From: Novosphingobium sp. KA1
GTDB taxonomy: Bacteria; Pseudomonadota; Alphaproteobacteria; Sphingomonadales; Sphingomonadaceae
DNA length: 64,000 bases
Direction: 5' to 3'
NCBI RefSeq assembly: GCF_017309955.1
Contig: NZ_CP021249.1
Span: 62,001-126,000, forward strand
The notes under the pieces were generated by a model. The model saw only the letters and a program-made list of their open reading frames with translations, did not search any database and had not been told where the DNA came from. Below are positions 1 to 8,310 of the stretch, in pieces. The translations under genes were made by a program, and so were the position numbers. How positions within the stretch are numbered: the first letter of the stretch is position 1; each line of letters starts with the position of its first letter.

Positions 1-140
1 GGAATGCCGCATTGTCAAAGCTCTGGCTTCTGTCGCTTAGGGCAGCGCTTCCTAAAACGAAAAGAAGGCAATGTGCGCGTCTCCGCGAACAAAGCCTCCA
101 GCGATCAATCTAAGAGATTCCGCCGCGCTTCTCAATCGTA
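1..140. other. window edge, no gene recognised
   Basis: Nothing convincing is encoded between the window edge and the first transposon terminal repeat. It is the target DNA on the left of the Tn3-family element. Confidence 0.5.
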
Positions 141-178
141 GGGGGCGTTTGCGGGAGGGGGCGGAATCCTACGCTAAG
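141..178 (+). repeat. left terminal inverted repeat of the Tn3-family transposon
   Basis: Begins GGGGGCGTTTGCGGGAGG and matches the reverse complement of 4360-4397 at 37 of 38 positions. The transposase stop codon (169-171) lies inside this repeat, which is common for Tn3 elements. Confidence 0.95.
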
Positions 179-3060
179 GATTTGGGCCAGCGATATTCCC
201 CGGTTAGATTGATGTGTTCCCATCCCAACGGCGAGACGTGGGCGAGTAGATCAGGCGCGATATGGGTACCGCTGGCGGCCCGGGTATTGACGACCTCGCC
301 GAGCTTCATGGTGTTCCAGAATATGATGATGGCGGCGAGCAGGTTCATTCCGGCGATGCGATAGTGCTGGCCTTCGCCGGATCGATCCCGGATTTCACCT
401 CGGCGGTGGAAGCTGATGGCGCGCTTTAGGGCGTGGTGGGCCTCACCCTTGTTGAGGCCGATCTGAGCCTGGCGCTGGAGGCCGGCATCAAGAATCCAGT
501 CGATCATGAACAGGGTTCGCTCGATGCGGCCCACCTCTCGCAATGCGAGGGCCAGCTCATTCTGGCGCGGGTAAGAGGCGAGCTTGCGAAGAATCTGGCT
601 GGGGGCGACGATCCCCGCTGCGATCGTCGCCATGATGCGCAGGATGTCGGGCCAGTTGCGCTCGATGAGCGGTTCATTGATCTTACCTCCGACCAGCGCT
701 CGCACATTGGCCGGCGTCGCGTTGGGCGTGAAGGCATAGAGTCTTTTCTGAGGGAGATCGCGGATACGGGGGGCGAACCTGTAGCCGAGCAAGGCGCAGG
801 CGGCGAACACATGATCGGTGAAGCCGCCCGTGTCGGCAAAATGCTGGCGAACGCGGCGGCCCGCGTCATTCATGAGCAGCCCGTCCAGGATATAGGGAGC
901 CTCGCTGACCGTTGCCGGGATCACCTGGGTTGCGAACGGCGCATATTGATCGGACACATGGCTGTATCCCTTGAGGCCCGGGACGGTGCCATATTTCGCG
1001 TTGATCAGATTCATCGCCTCGCCCTGCTCGGTAGCAAGGAAGAACTGCCCGTCGCTGGATGCCGATTGCCCTTGTCCCCAGAAGGCGGCCATGGGCAGGG
1101 CGGCGTGGGCCTCCACGATCATGGCGAGCGCCCGATCATAGGCGCTGCCTTCGACATGCCAGCGCGCGATCCGCAGCAATTCCCAGAAGCTGTGCGTGTT
1201 GGTCGCCGCCGCCATCTTGCGCAAACCGAGATTGACGCCTTCCGCCAGCAACACGTTCATCAGGCCGATCCGGTCGCTGCAGGGCGCGCCGGTGCGCAGA
1301 TGCGTGAACGCCTCGGAAAATCCGGTTCGCTCATCGACTTCCAGCAACAGATCGGTGATCCTCGCGGGCGGGAGCTGTTGATAGAGATCGAGCACGAGAT
1401 CCTCGGCCCCTTCGGGCGTGTCGGCCCTCAGCTTGTCGATGTGCAGCTTGCCGTTCTCGATGATGCCGCCTGGGATCGTGCCGGTTCGCGCCGCGCGGCC
1501 AAACTCCTTCAGCCGTGTATCCAGTCGAGCCCTGCGCTCGGCCAGCCATTCGCCGGGTCGCAGCGGCACGGCGAGCCGCGCGGTCTGCTCTATCGCCTGT
1601 GGCGGGACCAGAAGCTGCTTGAGGTCGCCATAGCGGCGCGATCCCGCCAACCATATGTCACCGGACCGGAAGGCGTCGCGGATGTGGAACAGCACCGCGA
1701 TTTCCCAAAGCCGGTGGTCGCCGCTGGGCTCAGCGCAAAGATGACGATGCCATTTCGAGTTGGGACGTAGAAAATCCACCGGCGGATCGACCTTGATCCC
1801 GTTACGCAGCATCGCAACGGCCGCCAGAAGAGGCGTGGCGATCGGCGCCGCCTGCATGTCGAGCAGGCGCAGCATCCTGGGCGCGTAGAGGCGGAAACGG
1901 TGATAGCCGTCCAGCACACGGCTGAGCGGGTCGGCCGCGAGCACGTTGGTCAGCGCGGAGGCCGTGGCGACAAGGGTTCTGAACCGTTCCCAGCCAGGCC
2001 CGGTGGCGATTATCCCGTCCAGGGCCGTGCCATCGTCCTGCGCTCCAAGCAAAGCACCACCGATTTCGGCAAAGGACTTCAGCGTGTCCCGAACGGCCGC
2101 CTTTTCGTCGGCGATCCTGGTGTTGCAAAGGCGTTCGGAGGCCCGATAGAGACGGCCTACGATGCGATCGTGGGTCTCCACGATGACATCGGCCAGCGAT
2201 GACCGCCATTCCAGGGTGCAGACAGCGAGGATCGCAAGCCGCCTGTCTTCGGGCAGATCACGCATGCCGTCGGCGTAATAGCGCTCGCCCTGCCGGCGAA
2301 GCCGGGTCACACGATGCGCCGGCACGCCGTCCAGCAAATCCGCCGGAAGATCGAACCTTTGAAGATATTCCAGTCGATCCATCAGCCGGTTAGCGGCTGC
2401 TGAATTTGCGCCAACCTCGAACTGTCGCAGCCATACGAAGCGCGTGACGCGACCATCCACCGTATCCTCCAACAGGTGAGCCAAATTCTCGCTCAGGGTT
2501 GGCGTGATGCGATGGGCGATAAGATCCTCGATCCGGCGCTCGGCCTCAACCAGCGCATCGGCGCAAAGGCGCTCGATCGTCGAGGAGCCGGGAAGGATCG
2601 TGCGGGTGCGGCGACACTCCGCAACGAAGCGACGGGCAAGATCCTCATTCGATGTCGCCGCCTCGGCTTCCCGAGCGATCCATTCGCGCAAATCCCGTGC
2701 GCCCCGCCCCGAAAAGGAGCGATAGCCGTAGATTCGGCGAAGGTCCGCCAGATGCTCGTGCCGGGTCTCCTCGCGCGCGGCATAGAGGAGTAGATCGTCG
2801 CTGGTCAGGCCGAGCTGGGCCGCGATGAAATCCGATACCTGCGCCGGGATCAACTCGCCAGGAGCGAGCACCCGGCCCGGGTAGCGCAGGACGCACAGTT
2901 GCAGCGCGAAGCCAAAACGATTGTGGGCGCGCCGGCGCTGGCGGATATGCCCGAGATCCTCATCGCTGAGGGTATAGTGCCGCAGCAGCTCACCTTGATC
3001 GACCGGCAAGTGAAGCAGCGCCTCGCGCTGTCGATCGGTCAGGGTCACGCGACGCGGCAT
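169..3060 (-). CDS. tnpA: Tn3 family transposase (TnpA)
   Basis: This 963-residue protein has the usual length of a Tn3-family transposase, which binds the 38-bp ends and carries out replicative transposition to a cointegrate. The N-terminal about 170 residues look like the DUF4158 DNA-binding region, starting with RVTLTDRQREALLHLP. The C-terminal 400 residues hold the DDE catalytic domain, with recognisable blocks such as ATNTHSFWELLRIARWH, SASSDGQFF and LKGYSHVSDQYAPF. The reading frame is uninterrupted from the ATG at 3060 to the stop inside the left terminal repeat, so the transposase is probably functional. It is transcribed divergently from the resolvase across a 125-bp res-like region. 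A long reverse-strand frame inside it (433-1770) is a shadow. Confidence 0.95.
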   Translation of the reverse strand: MPRRVTLTDRQREALLHLPVDQGELLRHYTLSDEDLGHIRQRRRAHNRFGFALQLCVLRYPGRVLAPGELIPAQVSDFIAAQLGLTSDDLLLYAAREETRHEHLADLRRIYGYRSFSGRGARDLREWIAREAEAATSNEDLARRFVAECRRTRTILPGSSTIERLCADALVEAERRIEDLIAHRITPTLSENLAHLLEDTVDGRVTRFVWLRQFEVGANSAAANRLMDRLEYLQRFDLPADLLDGVPAHRVTRLRRQGERYYADGMRDLPEDRRLAILAVCTLEWRSSLADVIVETHDRIVGRLYRASERLCNTRIADEKAAVRDTLKSFAEIGGALLGAQDDGTALDGIIATGPGWERFRTLVATASALTNVLAADPLSRVLDGYHRFRLYAPRMLRLLDMQAAPIATPLLAAVAMLRNGIKVDPPVDFLRPNSKWHRHLCAEPSGDHRLWEIAVLFHIRDAFRSGDIWLAGSRRYGDLKQLLVPPQAIEQTARLAVPLRPGEWLAERRARLDTRLKEFGRAARTGTIPGGIIENGKLHIDKLRADTPEGAEDLVLDLYQQLPPARITDLLLEVDERTGFSEAFTHLRTGAPCSDRIGLMNVLLAEGVNLGLRKMAAATNTHSFWELLRIARWHVEGSAYDRALAMIVEAHAALPMAAFWGQGQSASSDGQFFLATEQGEAMNLINAKYGTVPGLKGYSHVSDQYAPFATQVIPATVSEAPYILDGLLMNDAGRRVRQHFADTGGFTDHVFAACALLGYRFAPRIRDLPQKRLYAFTPNATPANVRALVGGKINEPLIERNWPDILRIMATIAAGIVAPSQILRKLASYPRQNELALALREVGRIERTLFMIDWILDAGLQRQAQIGLNKGEAHHALKRAISFHRRGEIRDRSGEGQHYRIAGMNLLAAIIIFWNTMKLGEVVNTRAASGTHIAPDLLAHVSPLGWEHINLTGEYRWPKSLA

Positions 3061-3185
3061 ACATGCTCCTTATTCTTTCCGAGCTACGGTTTGAGATAGC
3101 TTGATTGAGATGCTGGTTAAGATACACAATAGCCCAATCTTATGTGCTCATGTTCGTCACCGCCTCAAACCTTCGTTTGTGATCC
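3061..3185. promoter_or_regulatory. res-like site and divergent promoters of the Tn3 transposon
   Basis: This is the only intergenic space between divergent tnpA and tnpR, the normal place for the Tn3 res site. It is AT-rich relative to the flanks. It carries the inverted pair CGGTTTGAG (3087-3095) and CTCAAACC (3164-3171), suitable as outer resolvase half-sites. Individual subsites I-III were not resolved by eye. Confidence 0.55.
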
Positions 3186-3806
3186 ATGCTGATCGGCTAC
3201 GCCCGCGTGTCCAAAGCCGACGGCTCGCAGTCGCTCGACCTGCAGCACGATGCCCTTCGCGCTGCCGGTGTCGAGCCAGGCAATATCTATGATGATCGTG
3301 CATCCGGTAGCCGTGATGATCGCCCCGGTCTTGCCGCCTGCCTGAAATCGTTGCGCGACGGCGATGTCCTCATCGTTTGGAAGCTCGACCGGCTCGGCCG
3401 AACGCTCACCCACCTGGTCAGCACGGTGCAGAATCTGTCGGATCGCGGTATCGGTCTGCGGGTGCTCACCGGCAAGGGCGCGCAGATCGACACCACGACG
3501 CCATCGGGCCGGATGGTGTTCGGCATTTTTGCCACACTGGCGGAGTTTGAGCGGGATATGATCCGCGAGCGCACCATGGCTGGCCTGGCCGCTGCCCGCG
3601 CGCGGGGACGCAAGGGTGGCCGCAAGTTCGCCCTCTCCAAGGCCCAGGTGCGGCTCGCTCAGGCTGCTATGGCCCAACGCGACACGTCCGTTTCCGACCT
3701 CTGCAAGGAACTCGGGATCGAGCGCGTCACTCTCTACCGCTATGTCGGTCCCAACGGGGAACTCCGGGATTACGGTCAGCGCGTGCTTGCTGCCAAAACG
3801 CGATGA
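3186..3806 (+). CDS. tnpR: serine resolvase/invertase (TnpR)
   Basis: A 206-residue small serine recombinase that resolves Tn3 cointegrates at res. The catalytic serine is in the N-terminal motif GYARVSKADG (Ser9). The conserved IVWKLDRLGR and ATLAEFERDMIRERT blocks follow, and the C-terminal helix-turn-helix is about residues 160-190 (SVSDLCKELGIERVTLYRY). Length and domain order are standard. The start at 3186 lies directly after the res-like region. The stop overlaps the start of the acetyltransferase by 4 bp (ATGA), so the two genes are probably translationally coupled. Confidence 0.93.
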   Translation: MLIGYARVSKADGSQSLDLQHDALRAAGVEPGNIYDDRASGSRDDRPGLAACLKSLRDGDVLIVWKLDRLGRTLTHLVSTVQNLSDRGIGLRVLTGKGAQIDTTTPSGRMVFGIFATLAEFERDMIRERTMAGLAAARARGRKGGRKFALSKAQVRLAQAAMAQRDTSVSDLCKELGIERVTLYRYVGPNGELRDYGQRVLAAKTR

Positions 3807-4333
3807 TGATGACGGGAGCCCCGATCAAACTTACCCAAGCGGACGCCGCAGACGTTGCAGACCTGTACAACCGTTGCAGCGACTATTTCCTGTTGCAGGA
3901 CGGGGCCGCGCCCACGCTGGACGATGCTCGCGAGCTTTTCTCCGATGTGCCGCCCGAAAAGAGCGCCCACAATCAAGCTGTCCTGGGATGGAAGGGGCCT
4001 GGCGGCCTATATGCAATCGCGGCCATCCTCCGCGATTATCCGCGTGATGGCACATGGTATCTCGGCTTCATGATCGTAGATGCCGCACAGCGTGGTCGTG
4101 GCGTCGGACGCTCAATTTACTCGACGGTCGAAAGCTGGGCCGCTGCGAGAGGTGCCACAGAGATTCGGTTGGCCGTGCTGGAAGCGAATGAAGCGGCAGA
4201 GCGATTTTGGCGTTCTCTCGGCTTCATTGAGTATCGGCGCGTTGGGCCAGACACCTTCAAAATGCGTAGCCATCGCCGGATAGAACTGAGCCGTCGCCTT
4301 TCTGGCGCGACCGTAGAAGGCAGCAACAAGTAA
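3803..4333 (+). CDS. GNAT family N-acetyltransferase, transposon passenger
   Basis: A 176-residue GCN5-related acetyltransferase expected to move acetyl from acetyl-CoA to an amine; the substrate is unknown. The acetyl-CoA-binding loop is QRGRGVGRS at residues 96-103. The C-terminal core strand and helix read RLAVLEANEAAERFWRSLGF. It is coupled to tnpR through an ATGA overlap and ends 27 bp before the right terminal repeat, so it is carried by the transposon. No DUF1778-type antitoxin gene precedes it, which argues against a TacAT toxin pair. An aminoglycoside- or other drug-modifying role is possible but not shown. Confidence 0.85.
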   Translation: MMMTGAPIKLTQADAADVADLYNRCSDYFLLQDGAAPTLDDARELFSDVPPEKSAHNQAVLGWKGPGGLYAIAAILRDYPRDGTWYLGFMIVDAAQRGRGVGRSIYSTVESWAAARGATEIRLAVLEANEAAERFWRSLGFIEYRRVGPDTFKMRSHRRIELSRRLSGATVEGSNK

Positions 4334-4359
4334 GATCTCGCGCCGGCTATCTGGGCGAG

Positions 4360-4397
4360 CTTGGCGTAGGATTCCGCCCCCTCCCGCAAACGCCCCC
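4360..4397 (-). repeat. right terminal inverted repeat of the Tn3-family transposon
   Basis: Reverse complement of 141-178 with one mismatch. Its outer edge abuts the frame of the alcohol dehydrogenase, which remains open across the junction. Confidence 0.95.
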
Positions 4398-4475
4398 TAT
4401 TACGGCGCCAACGATATCCGCTTCGAGGAGCGTGACAAGCCCGCGCTCATCGAAACCACCGACGTCCTCGTCCGC

Positions 4476-5453
4476 ATGGTGAAAACGACCATCTGCGGGA
4501 CCGACCTCGGCATCTGGAAGGGCAAGAACCCCGAGATCGAGCAGACGCAGATCGAGCGAAGCGGCGCGTTCAACGGCCGCATCCTGGGCCATGAAGGCAT
4601 CGGGGTGATCGAGGATGTCGGCTCGGCAGTGAAGAACTTCAGCAAGGGCGACAAGGTCATCCTTTCCTGCGTCAGCCGCTGCGGCACCTGCGAGAATTGC
4701 CAGAAGCAACTCTATGCCCATTGCCGCAACGGCGGCGGCTGGATCTTCGGCTATATGATCGACGGGACGCAGGCGGAATATGTCCGCGTCCCCTTCGCCG
4801 ACAATTCGCTCTACCTGCTTCCGCCCGAACTCGACGAGGATGTCGCCGTGATGCTCTCGGACGCCCTGCCGACGGCGCATGAGATCGGCGTGCAGAATGG
4901 TGACATCAAGCCCGGCGACACGGTGGCCATCATCGGCTCCGGGCCGGTGGGCATGGGCTGCCTGCTGACCGCGCAGCTTTATTCGCCGTCGCGGATCATC
5001 CTGGTCGATCTCGACGATAATCGCCTCGCGCTGGCGCGCGATCTGGGTGCAACCGACACGATCAACTCGGGCGCGGAGGATGCCGCGAGCAAGATCCTCG
5101 AACTCACCGAAGGGCGGGGCGTGGACTGCGCGATCGAAGCGGTCGGCGCCGAGGCGACTTGGAACATTTGCCAGCAAGTGGTGAAAGAGGGCGGCCATCT
5201 CGCCAATGTCGGCGTCCACGGTCATCCGGTCACGTTCGCGCTCGACAAGCTGTGGATCAGGAACCTCACCATCACGACGGGCCTGGTCAACGCCAACACC
5301 ACCGCGATGCTGCTCAAGACCTGCTGTGCGGGCAAGTTCCCGATGGAAAAGCTGGTGACGCACCACTTCGCCTTCTCCGAACTGCCGAAGGCTTATGATG
5401 TGTTCAAGAACTCGGCTGCCGAAAAGGCGATGAAGGTCGTCATCGACTTCTGA
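4476..5453 (+). CDS. zinc-dependent alcohol dehydrogenase, 5' end removed by transposon
   Basis: Medium-chain Zn/NAD(P) alcohol dehydrogenase. The frame is open back to 4398, immediately outside the transposon repeat, and reads YYGANDIRFEERDKP there. The family normally starts with a few residues before that motif, so only the first codons and the promoter are lost. The first internal ATG at 4476 gives 325 residues. Catalytic-zinc residues CGTD (Cys7) and GHE are present, as is the structural zinc motif CGTCENC with a fourth Cys eight residues further on. The nucleotide-binding motif is GSGPVGMG. Without the N-terminal strands and a native start the enzyme may be inactive, but the rest of the frame is undamaged. 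Substrate unknown. Confidence 0.85.
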   Translation: MVKTTICGTDLGIWKGKNPEIEQTQIERSGAFNGRILGHEGIGVIEDVGSAVKNFSKGDKVILSCVSRCGTCENCQKQLYAHCRNGGGWIFGYMIDGTQAEYVRVPFADNSLYLLPPELDEDVAVMLSDALPTAHEIGVQNGDIKPGDTVAIIGSGPVGMGCLLTAQLYSPSRIILVDLDDNRLALARDLGATDTINSGAEDAASKILELTEGRGVDCAIEAVGAEATWNICQQVVKEGGHLANVGVHGHPVTFALDKLWIRNLTITTGLVNANTTAMLLKTCCAGKFPMEKLVTHHFAFSELPKAYDVFKNSAAEKAMKVVIDF

Positions 5454-5470
5454 GCCTTGGCGTCCGGGCA

Positions 5471-5501
5471 CTCCGCTGATGGAGGACCTTCATCGGCGGA
5501 G
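5471..5501 (+). terminator. hairpin after the alcohol dehydrogenase gene
   Basis: CTCCGCTGATG and CATCGGCGGAG form an 11-bp stem with one mismatch round a 9-base loop, 17 bp after the stop codon. No T-run follows, so a rho-independent terminator is only possible. It may be an RNA-end-stabilising hairpin. Confidence 0.4.
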
Positions 5502-5635
5502 ACCAGGGCAGTCGCCGAATTGCGAACCTGCGTCCAGCCTTTCAATATCGAAATCTATTGGAAACCGCTTCCGCTGCTGCCGTAACCCACTGCTGAGGCA
5601 AAGATCGAGAACAGCCGACCGGCAGCGCCCGTCGG

Positions 5636-6073
5636 CTACCGCTTCCGCCGGGTCCATATCTGTGAGCGGCAGCCGATCCGGCCAACGAGACATCCCGCGC
5701 CGCGCACATGGTCGTCGTCGATCACGCTGATTGTGCCGGAAAAGGTCTTGCCGATATCGGGCACGAACACACGGCCGCGCCACACACCGGGCCGTTCCTG
5801 AACGAACCCGCGGAACAGAGCGGAGCCGATCAGCGGATCGGTGCCGCCACGGCGCGCATCCGCCTTCGCCTTGTCATTGGCCCAGATAACAACCCCGCAC
5901 ATCTCGCTGCCGCACGGTTCCACCCGCACATGCACGGAGCCTTGCGGATTGGACCAGGTTCCGAACGAAGTGCCGGTTGCCGAGAGGCTGGCTGGCATGG
6001 TCGCAATGAAAAGCGCGGCGGCGATGCCGAGAGCGATCCTCAACCGGAACTGTTGGCCTGGAACCTTCGTCAT
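5636..6073 (-). CDS. exported DUF2147 domain protein
   Basis: About 145 residues when started at the ATG at 6073, which follows a good ribosome site (AGGAGA). An upstream in-frame ATG at 6136 would overlap the neighbouring gene and lacks a better site. A hydrophobic signal segment (LRIALGIAAALFIATMPASL) precedes a mature domain typical of DUF2147: GTWSNPQGSVHVRVEPCG, MCGVVIWANDK, then a beta-rich C-terminus ending in two Cys-containing strands. Members are small periplasmic or secreted beta-barrel proteins without a firmly assigned reaction. The stop lies about 180 bp from the dehydrogenase. It is downstream of and co-oriented with the phospholipase gene. Confidence 0.75.
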   Translation of the reverse strand: MTKVPGQQFRLRIALGIAAALFIATMPASLSATGTSFGTWSNPQGSVHVRVEPCGSEMCGVVIWANDKAKADARRGGTDPLIGSALFRGFVQERPGVWRGRVFVPDIGKTFSGTISVIDDDHVRGAGCLVGRIGCRSQIWTRRKR

Positions 6074-6104
6074 GTGCTTCTCCTGTGGCGGAGACGGCGC
6101 TTTG

Positions 6105-7334
6105 CTATCGAACCAGTGCGACTCCGACCCGGACACGCCTTACCTTGCGATCATAATCGAGCAGATTCTCGCCATAGCCCGCAAAGCTCTGGGCGAACAG
6201 ATAGAAGTCCGGTCCTCCCCCGAGGAGGCGTGGCAGCGGATAGGACAGGTCCGCCGCGACCGCCCCCTTGCCGCTATCGAGATTGAGGCGCCCATTGGCC
6301 GACAGCCGAAGGCCGGCGGGATCACCCAGTTCCACGAACAAGGCGCCATTGCCCCGATAGCGGGCAATGTCGGGGTTGTCCGACTTGTCCCCGATGAAGA
6401 GCGACAGGCGGGGCGCCACCGTCAGGCGATAATTCCCGCCGAGCGGAAAGGCCGCCATGGGTGCGATATAGAATGTGTTGAAACTGCGCGAATCCGGGCC
6501 GTCGCGACCGTTGGATTCGTGACGCAGGCCGGCCTGTGCGCTCAGCGCTACGCCGCTCGCCAGCGTGGCCGAAGGGGTGAGGTAGAAGAGCTCCGGCTGA
6601 AAATCGATATTCCGGAAGGGCGACGATTTCGCGCTGACGTCCCAGAACATGCGCTGCGTGTAGGCGAAGTGCAGCCCATCGCGCCAGCTGTGCGGCAGGC
6701 CGTCAGCCTGCCGGGATCCGAAGAGCTGATATTTGAAGCTGATCTGGATCCGTGCTTCGCTATCGGTGCCGGGACCATAGACCGCATAGATTGGTTCATA
6801 GGCCGAGAGATTGGAGAGGAAGCTGTTGCCGACACTACGGTCGGCGGGAGACGGCGCGGCCTGCGGCATCTGCGGCGCCTCGGCCATAGCCGCGGTTTCC
6901 ATCGCGACAGGCCCGGTCGTTTCGGAAGAGGGACGAAGCGCGATCGCAACGCCGCGGCCGCTCCAGGCCGGAATCGAGAGGATCGCGTGATCGAAGTCGG
7001 CGCTTGGCGCAAGCCTCGCCCGGTAGCTCGCAGGCGCAAAACCAGCAGCCGGAACAGAAAGGCTTGCGCCTGTCCCGGGCGCGCGCTCGAGCCAGACAGA
7101 ACGGGATTCGCCGTGCGTTTCGATGCGGGCCTCGATCCTGTCGGGCAACGTCACGATCTGCGCCTGCTCGTCGCCGTTCAATATGCGCAGTTCGACACAC
7201 AATCTGCCATCGGCATCGATTTGTCCCACATCGCTGATGAGAATATCGGGCGCGGCCTCGGCCCGTGCAGGACAGAGCGCCAGCACAGCGAGAAGCGTGC
7301 TGAAAATATAGGCAGCGTTACGCCCTGGCCGCAT
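6105..7334 (-). CDS. pldA: outer membrane phospholipase A
   Basis: The C-terminal 280 residues are an OMPLA beta-barrel. The catalytic signature is RHESNGRDGPDSRSFNTFY, containing the His-x-Ser-Asn-Gly active site and the later Asn found in PldA. Calcium-dependent dimeric OMPLA cleaves phospholipids that reach the outer leaflet. The protein ends in alternating strands and VRVGVALVR, a terminal beta-strand as expected for BAM-dependent insertion. I start at 7334 because a clear signal peptide (AAYIFSTLLAVLALCPARAEA) follows; the frame is open to 7448. An N-terminal domain of about 150 residues precedes the barrel, as in several alphaproteobacterial homologues. The downstream neighbour is the DUF2147 protein. 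Confidence 0.85.
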   Translation of the reverse strand: MRPGRNAAYIFSTLLAVLALCPARAEAAPDILISDVGQIDADGRLCVELRILNGDEQAQIVTLPDRIEARIETHGESRSVWLERAPGTGASLSVPAAGFAPASYRARLAPSADFDHAILSIPAWSGRGVAIALRPSSETTGPVAMETAAMAEAPQMPQAAPSPADRSVGNSFLSNLSAYEPIYAVYGPGTDSEARIQISFKYQLFGSRQADGLPHSWRDGLHFAYTQRMFWDVSAKSSPFRNIDFQPELFYLTPSATLASGVALSAQAGLRHESNGRDGPDSRSFNTFYIAPMAAFPLGGNYRLTVAPRLSLFIGDKSDNPDIARYRGNGALFVELGDPAGLRLSANGRLNLDSGKGAVAADLSYPLPRLLGGGPDFYLFAQSFAGYGENLLDYDRKVRRVRVGVALVR

Positions 7335-7539
7335 GGAGCGCTGCCCGCTGGCGCTCCGGCGCAATGTTCTCGTCAGCTTCAACGCCGGTCCGCCTCTTGG
7401 CTGTTCGAGGTCGCCGTTCGCAACCGTCCTATCAAGACAATGAGTCATAATGCGTTAATCTGCCTGAACCGCATGACCCTACCGAAAAAGAGCCCTTGAA
7501 CCGGCGTAAAACCCTCGCCGGTTGACAGACGCAGCCGGC

Positions 7540-8310
7540 TCACCTTCCTTGAGACCCGAATGTTTTCAGACGGTCAGCATCGACGGTTCTGAGGTCAAGG
7601 AAGCAGCGGACAGCGCGGACAAGCTCGACATCAAGGATATGGGTGTCTGGGGGAGCGTTCTTGCCGCTTGTCCGGGCGACGCTGTGCATTGCGAGGCTTC
7701 GTATCGCCTCGAGCCTGGGGTTGGCGAGCGGAGGCAAGGTATCGGGTTCGAAGACAAAGCGCACCAGCGCCGAGAAGCGGCCAGTCGGTTCGGATGGACG
7801 GATTCTCCGTCCGTTCACTCCGTCCATGATGCCAAGGAGGGCCGCGCTTTCTTCAAGCGGGGTCAGGTCGATCGGAAAACTTCCGCCCGGACTATCCCCG
7901 GGCCATAGGCCCAAGGCTTCGCCACAGCGCCGAGTGCCGCTGCCGGCCAGAGACGCTGATGACCCGGCCAGATCGAGAACAGCGAAATCCCTATCCTGTC
8001 TCAAGAAAGAAGGGCCTGCCAGCCCGGCCCGGCGAGGGGGGTAAGGGAGGGATCGCCGGGATCGGGGGCGTTGGGCTGGCAGGCAGGCAGCCGCAAGCGG
8101 CGCAGGGCCATATCGGTCCCCCACGGGCTTATGGCTGCCATGACGGGGCGCGGGCGAGGTCGAGAGGCTGCCGCGCAATCGGAGAGATTTTGGTGCAGGC
8201 TCGAACGCAGGGGCGTCGCGCCGGCCATGGTCAATGCGCTCCGCTCGTGTCGATCGGCCCCTTGGGTTTCGGCACGAACCAGATGAGCAGGGCCGCGATG
8301 ACGAAGACAA
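7540..8310 (-). CDS. doubtful hypothetical frame
   Basis: A 256-codon open frame whose first 80 bp overlap the end of the EmrB-like transporter gene in another phase. The N-terminal half is rich in Arg, Pro and Ser and looks like non-coding high-GC frame. The C-terminal 100 residues (for example LTPLEESAALLGIMDGVNG) have more natural composition. No family was recognised and no strong ribosome site was found. It may be a decayed gene, or no gene at all. Otherwise the 700 bp between the phospholipase and the efflux operon hold nothing recognisable. Confidence 0.25.
   Translation of the reverse strand: MSSSSRPCSSGSCRNPRGRSTRAERIDHGRRDAPAFEPAPKSLRLRGSLSTSPAPRHGSHKPVGDRYGPAPLAAACLPAQRPRSRRSLPYPPRRAGLAGPSFLRQDRDFAVLDLAGSSASLAGSGTRRCGEALGLWPGDSPGGSFPIDLTPLEESAALLGIMDGVNGRRIRPSEPTGRFSALVRFVFEPDTLPPLANPRLEAIRSLAMHSVARTSGKNAPPDTHILDVELVRAVRCFLDLRTVDADRLKTFGSQGR

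Larger units (their letters stand above)
141..4397. mobile_element. Tn3-family transposon with GNAT passenger gene
   Basis: A complete-looking Tn3-family unit bounded by 38-bp inverted repeats that differ at one position. It holds a leftward transposase, a res-like intergenic region, a rightward resolvase and one passenger acetyltransferase gene. The five bases outside the two ends (TCGTA on the left, TATTA on the right) do not match, so no target duplication is visible. Either the ends were rearranged after insertion or a neighbouring deletion occurred. The right end lies inside the first codons of an alcohol dehydrogenase gene. Confidence 0.9.

Noticed and set aside
433..1770. 445-codon plus-strand frame
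   Set aside because: It is antisense to the Tn3 transposase, has low-complexity high-GC composition and no recognisable motif. The minus-strand frame shows clear transposase blocks.
3803..4333. GNAT gene as toxin of a TacAT-type pair
   Set aside because: No small DUF1778-type antitoxin gene precedes it; the gene before is the resolvase.
4347..5471. 374-codon minus-strand frame
   Set aside because: Shadow of the alcohol dehydrogenase gene on the opposite strand, whose zinc motifs are unmistakable.
5471..5501. Firm rho-independent terminator after the dehydrogenase
   Set aside because: The stem is good but no T-run follows, so it is listed only as a possible terminator.
5841..7499. 552-codon plus-strand frame
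   Set aside because: Antisense of the phospholipase and DUF2147 genes; Arg/Gly-rich and without a family match.
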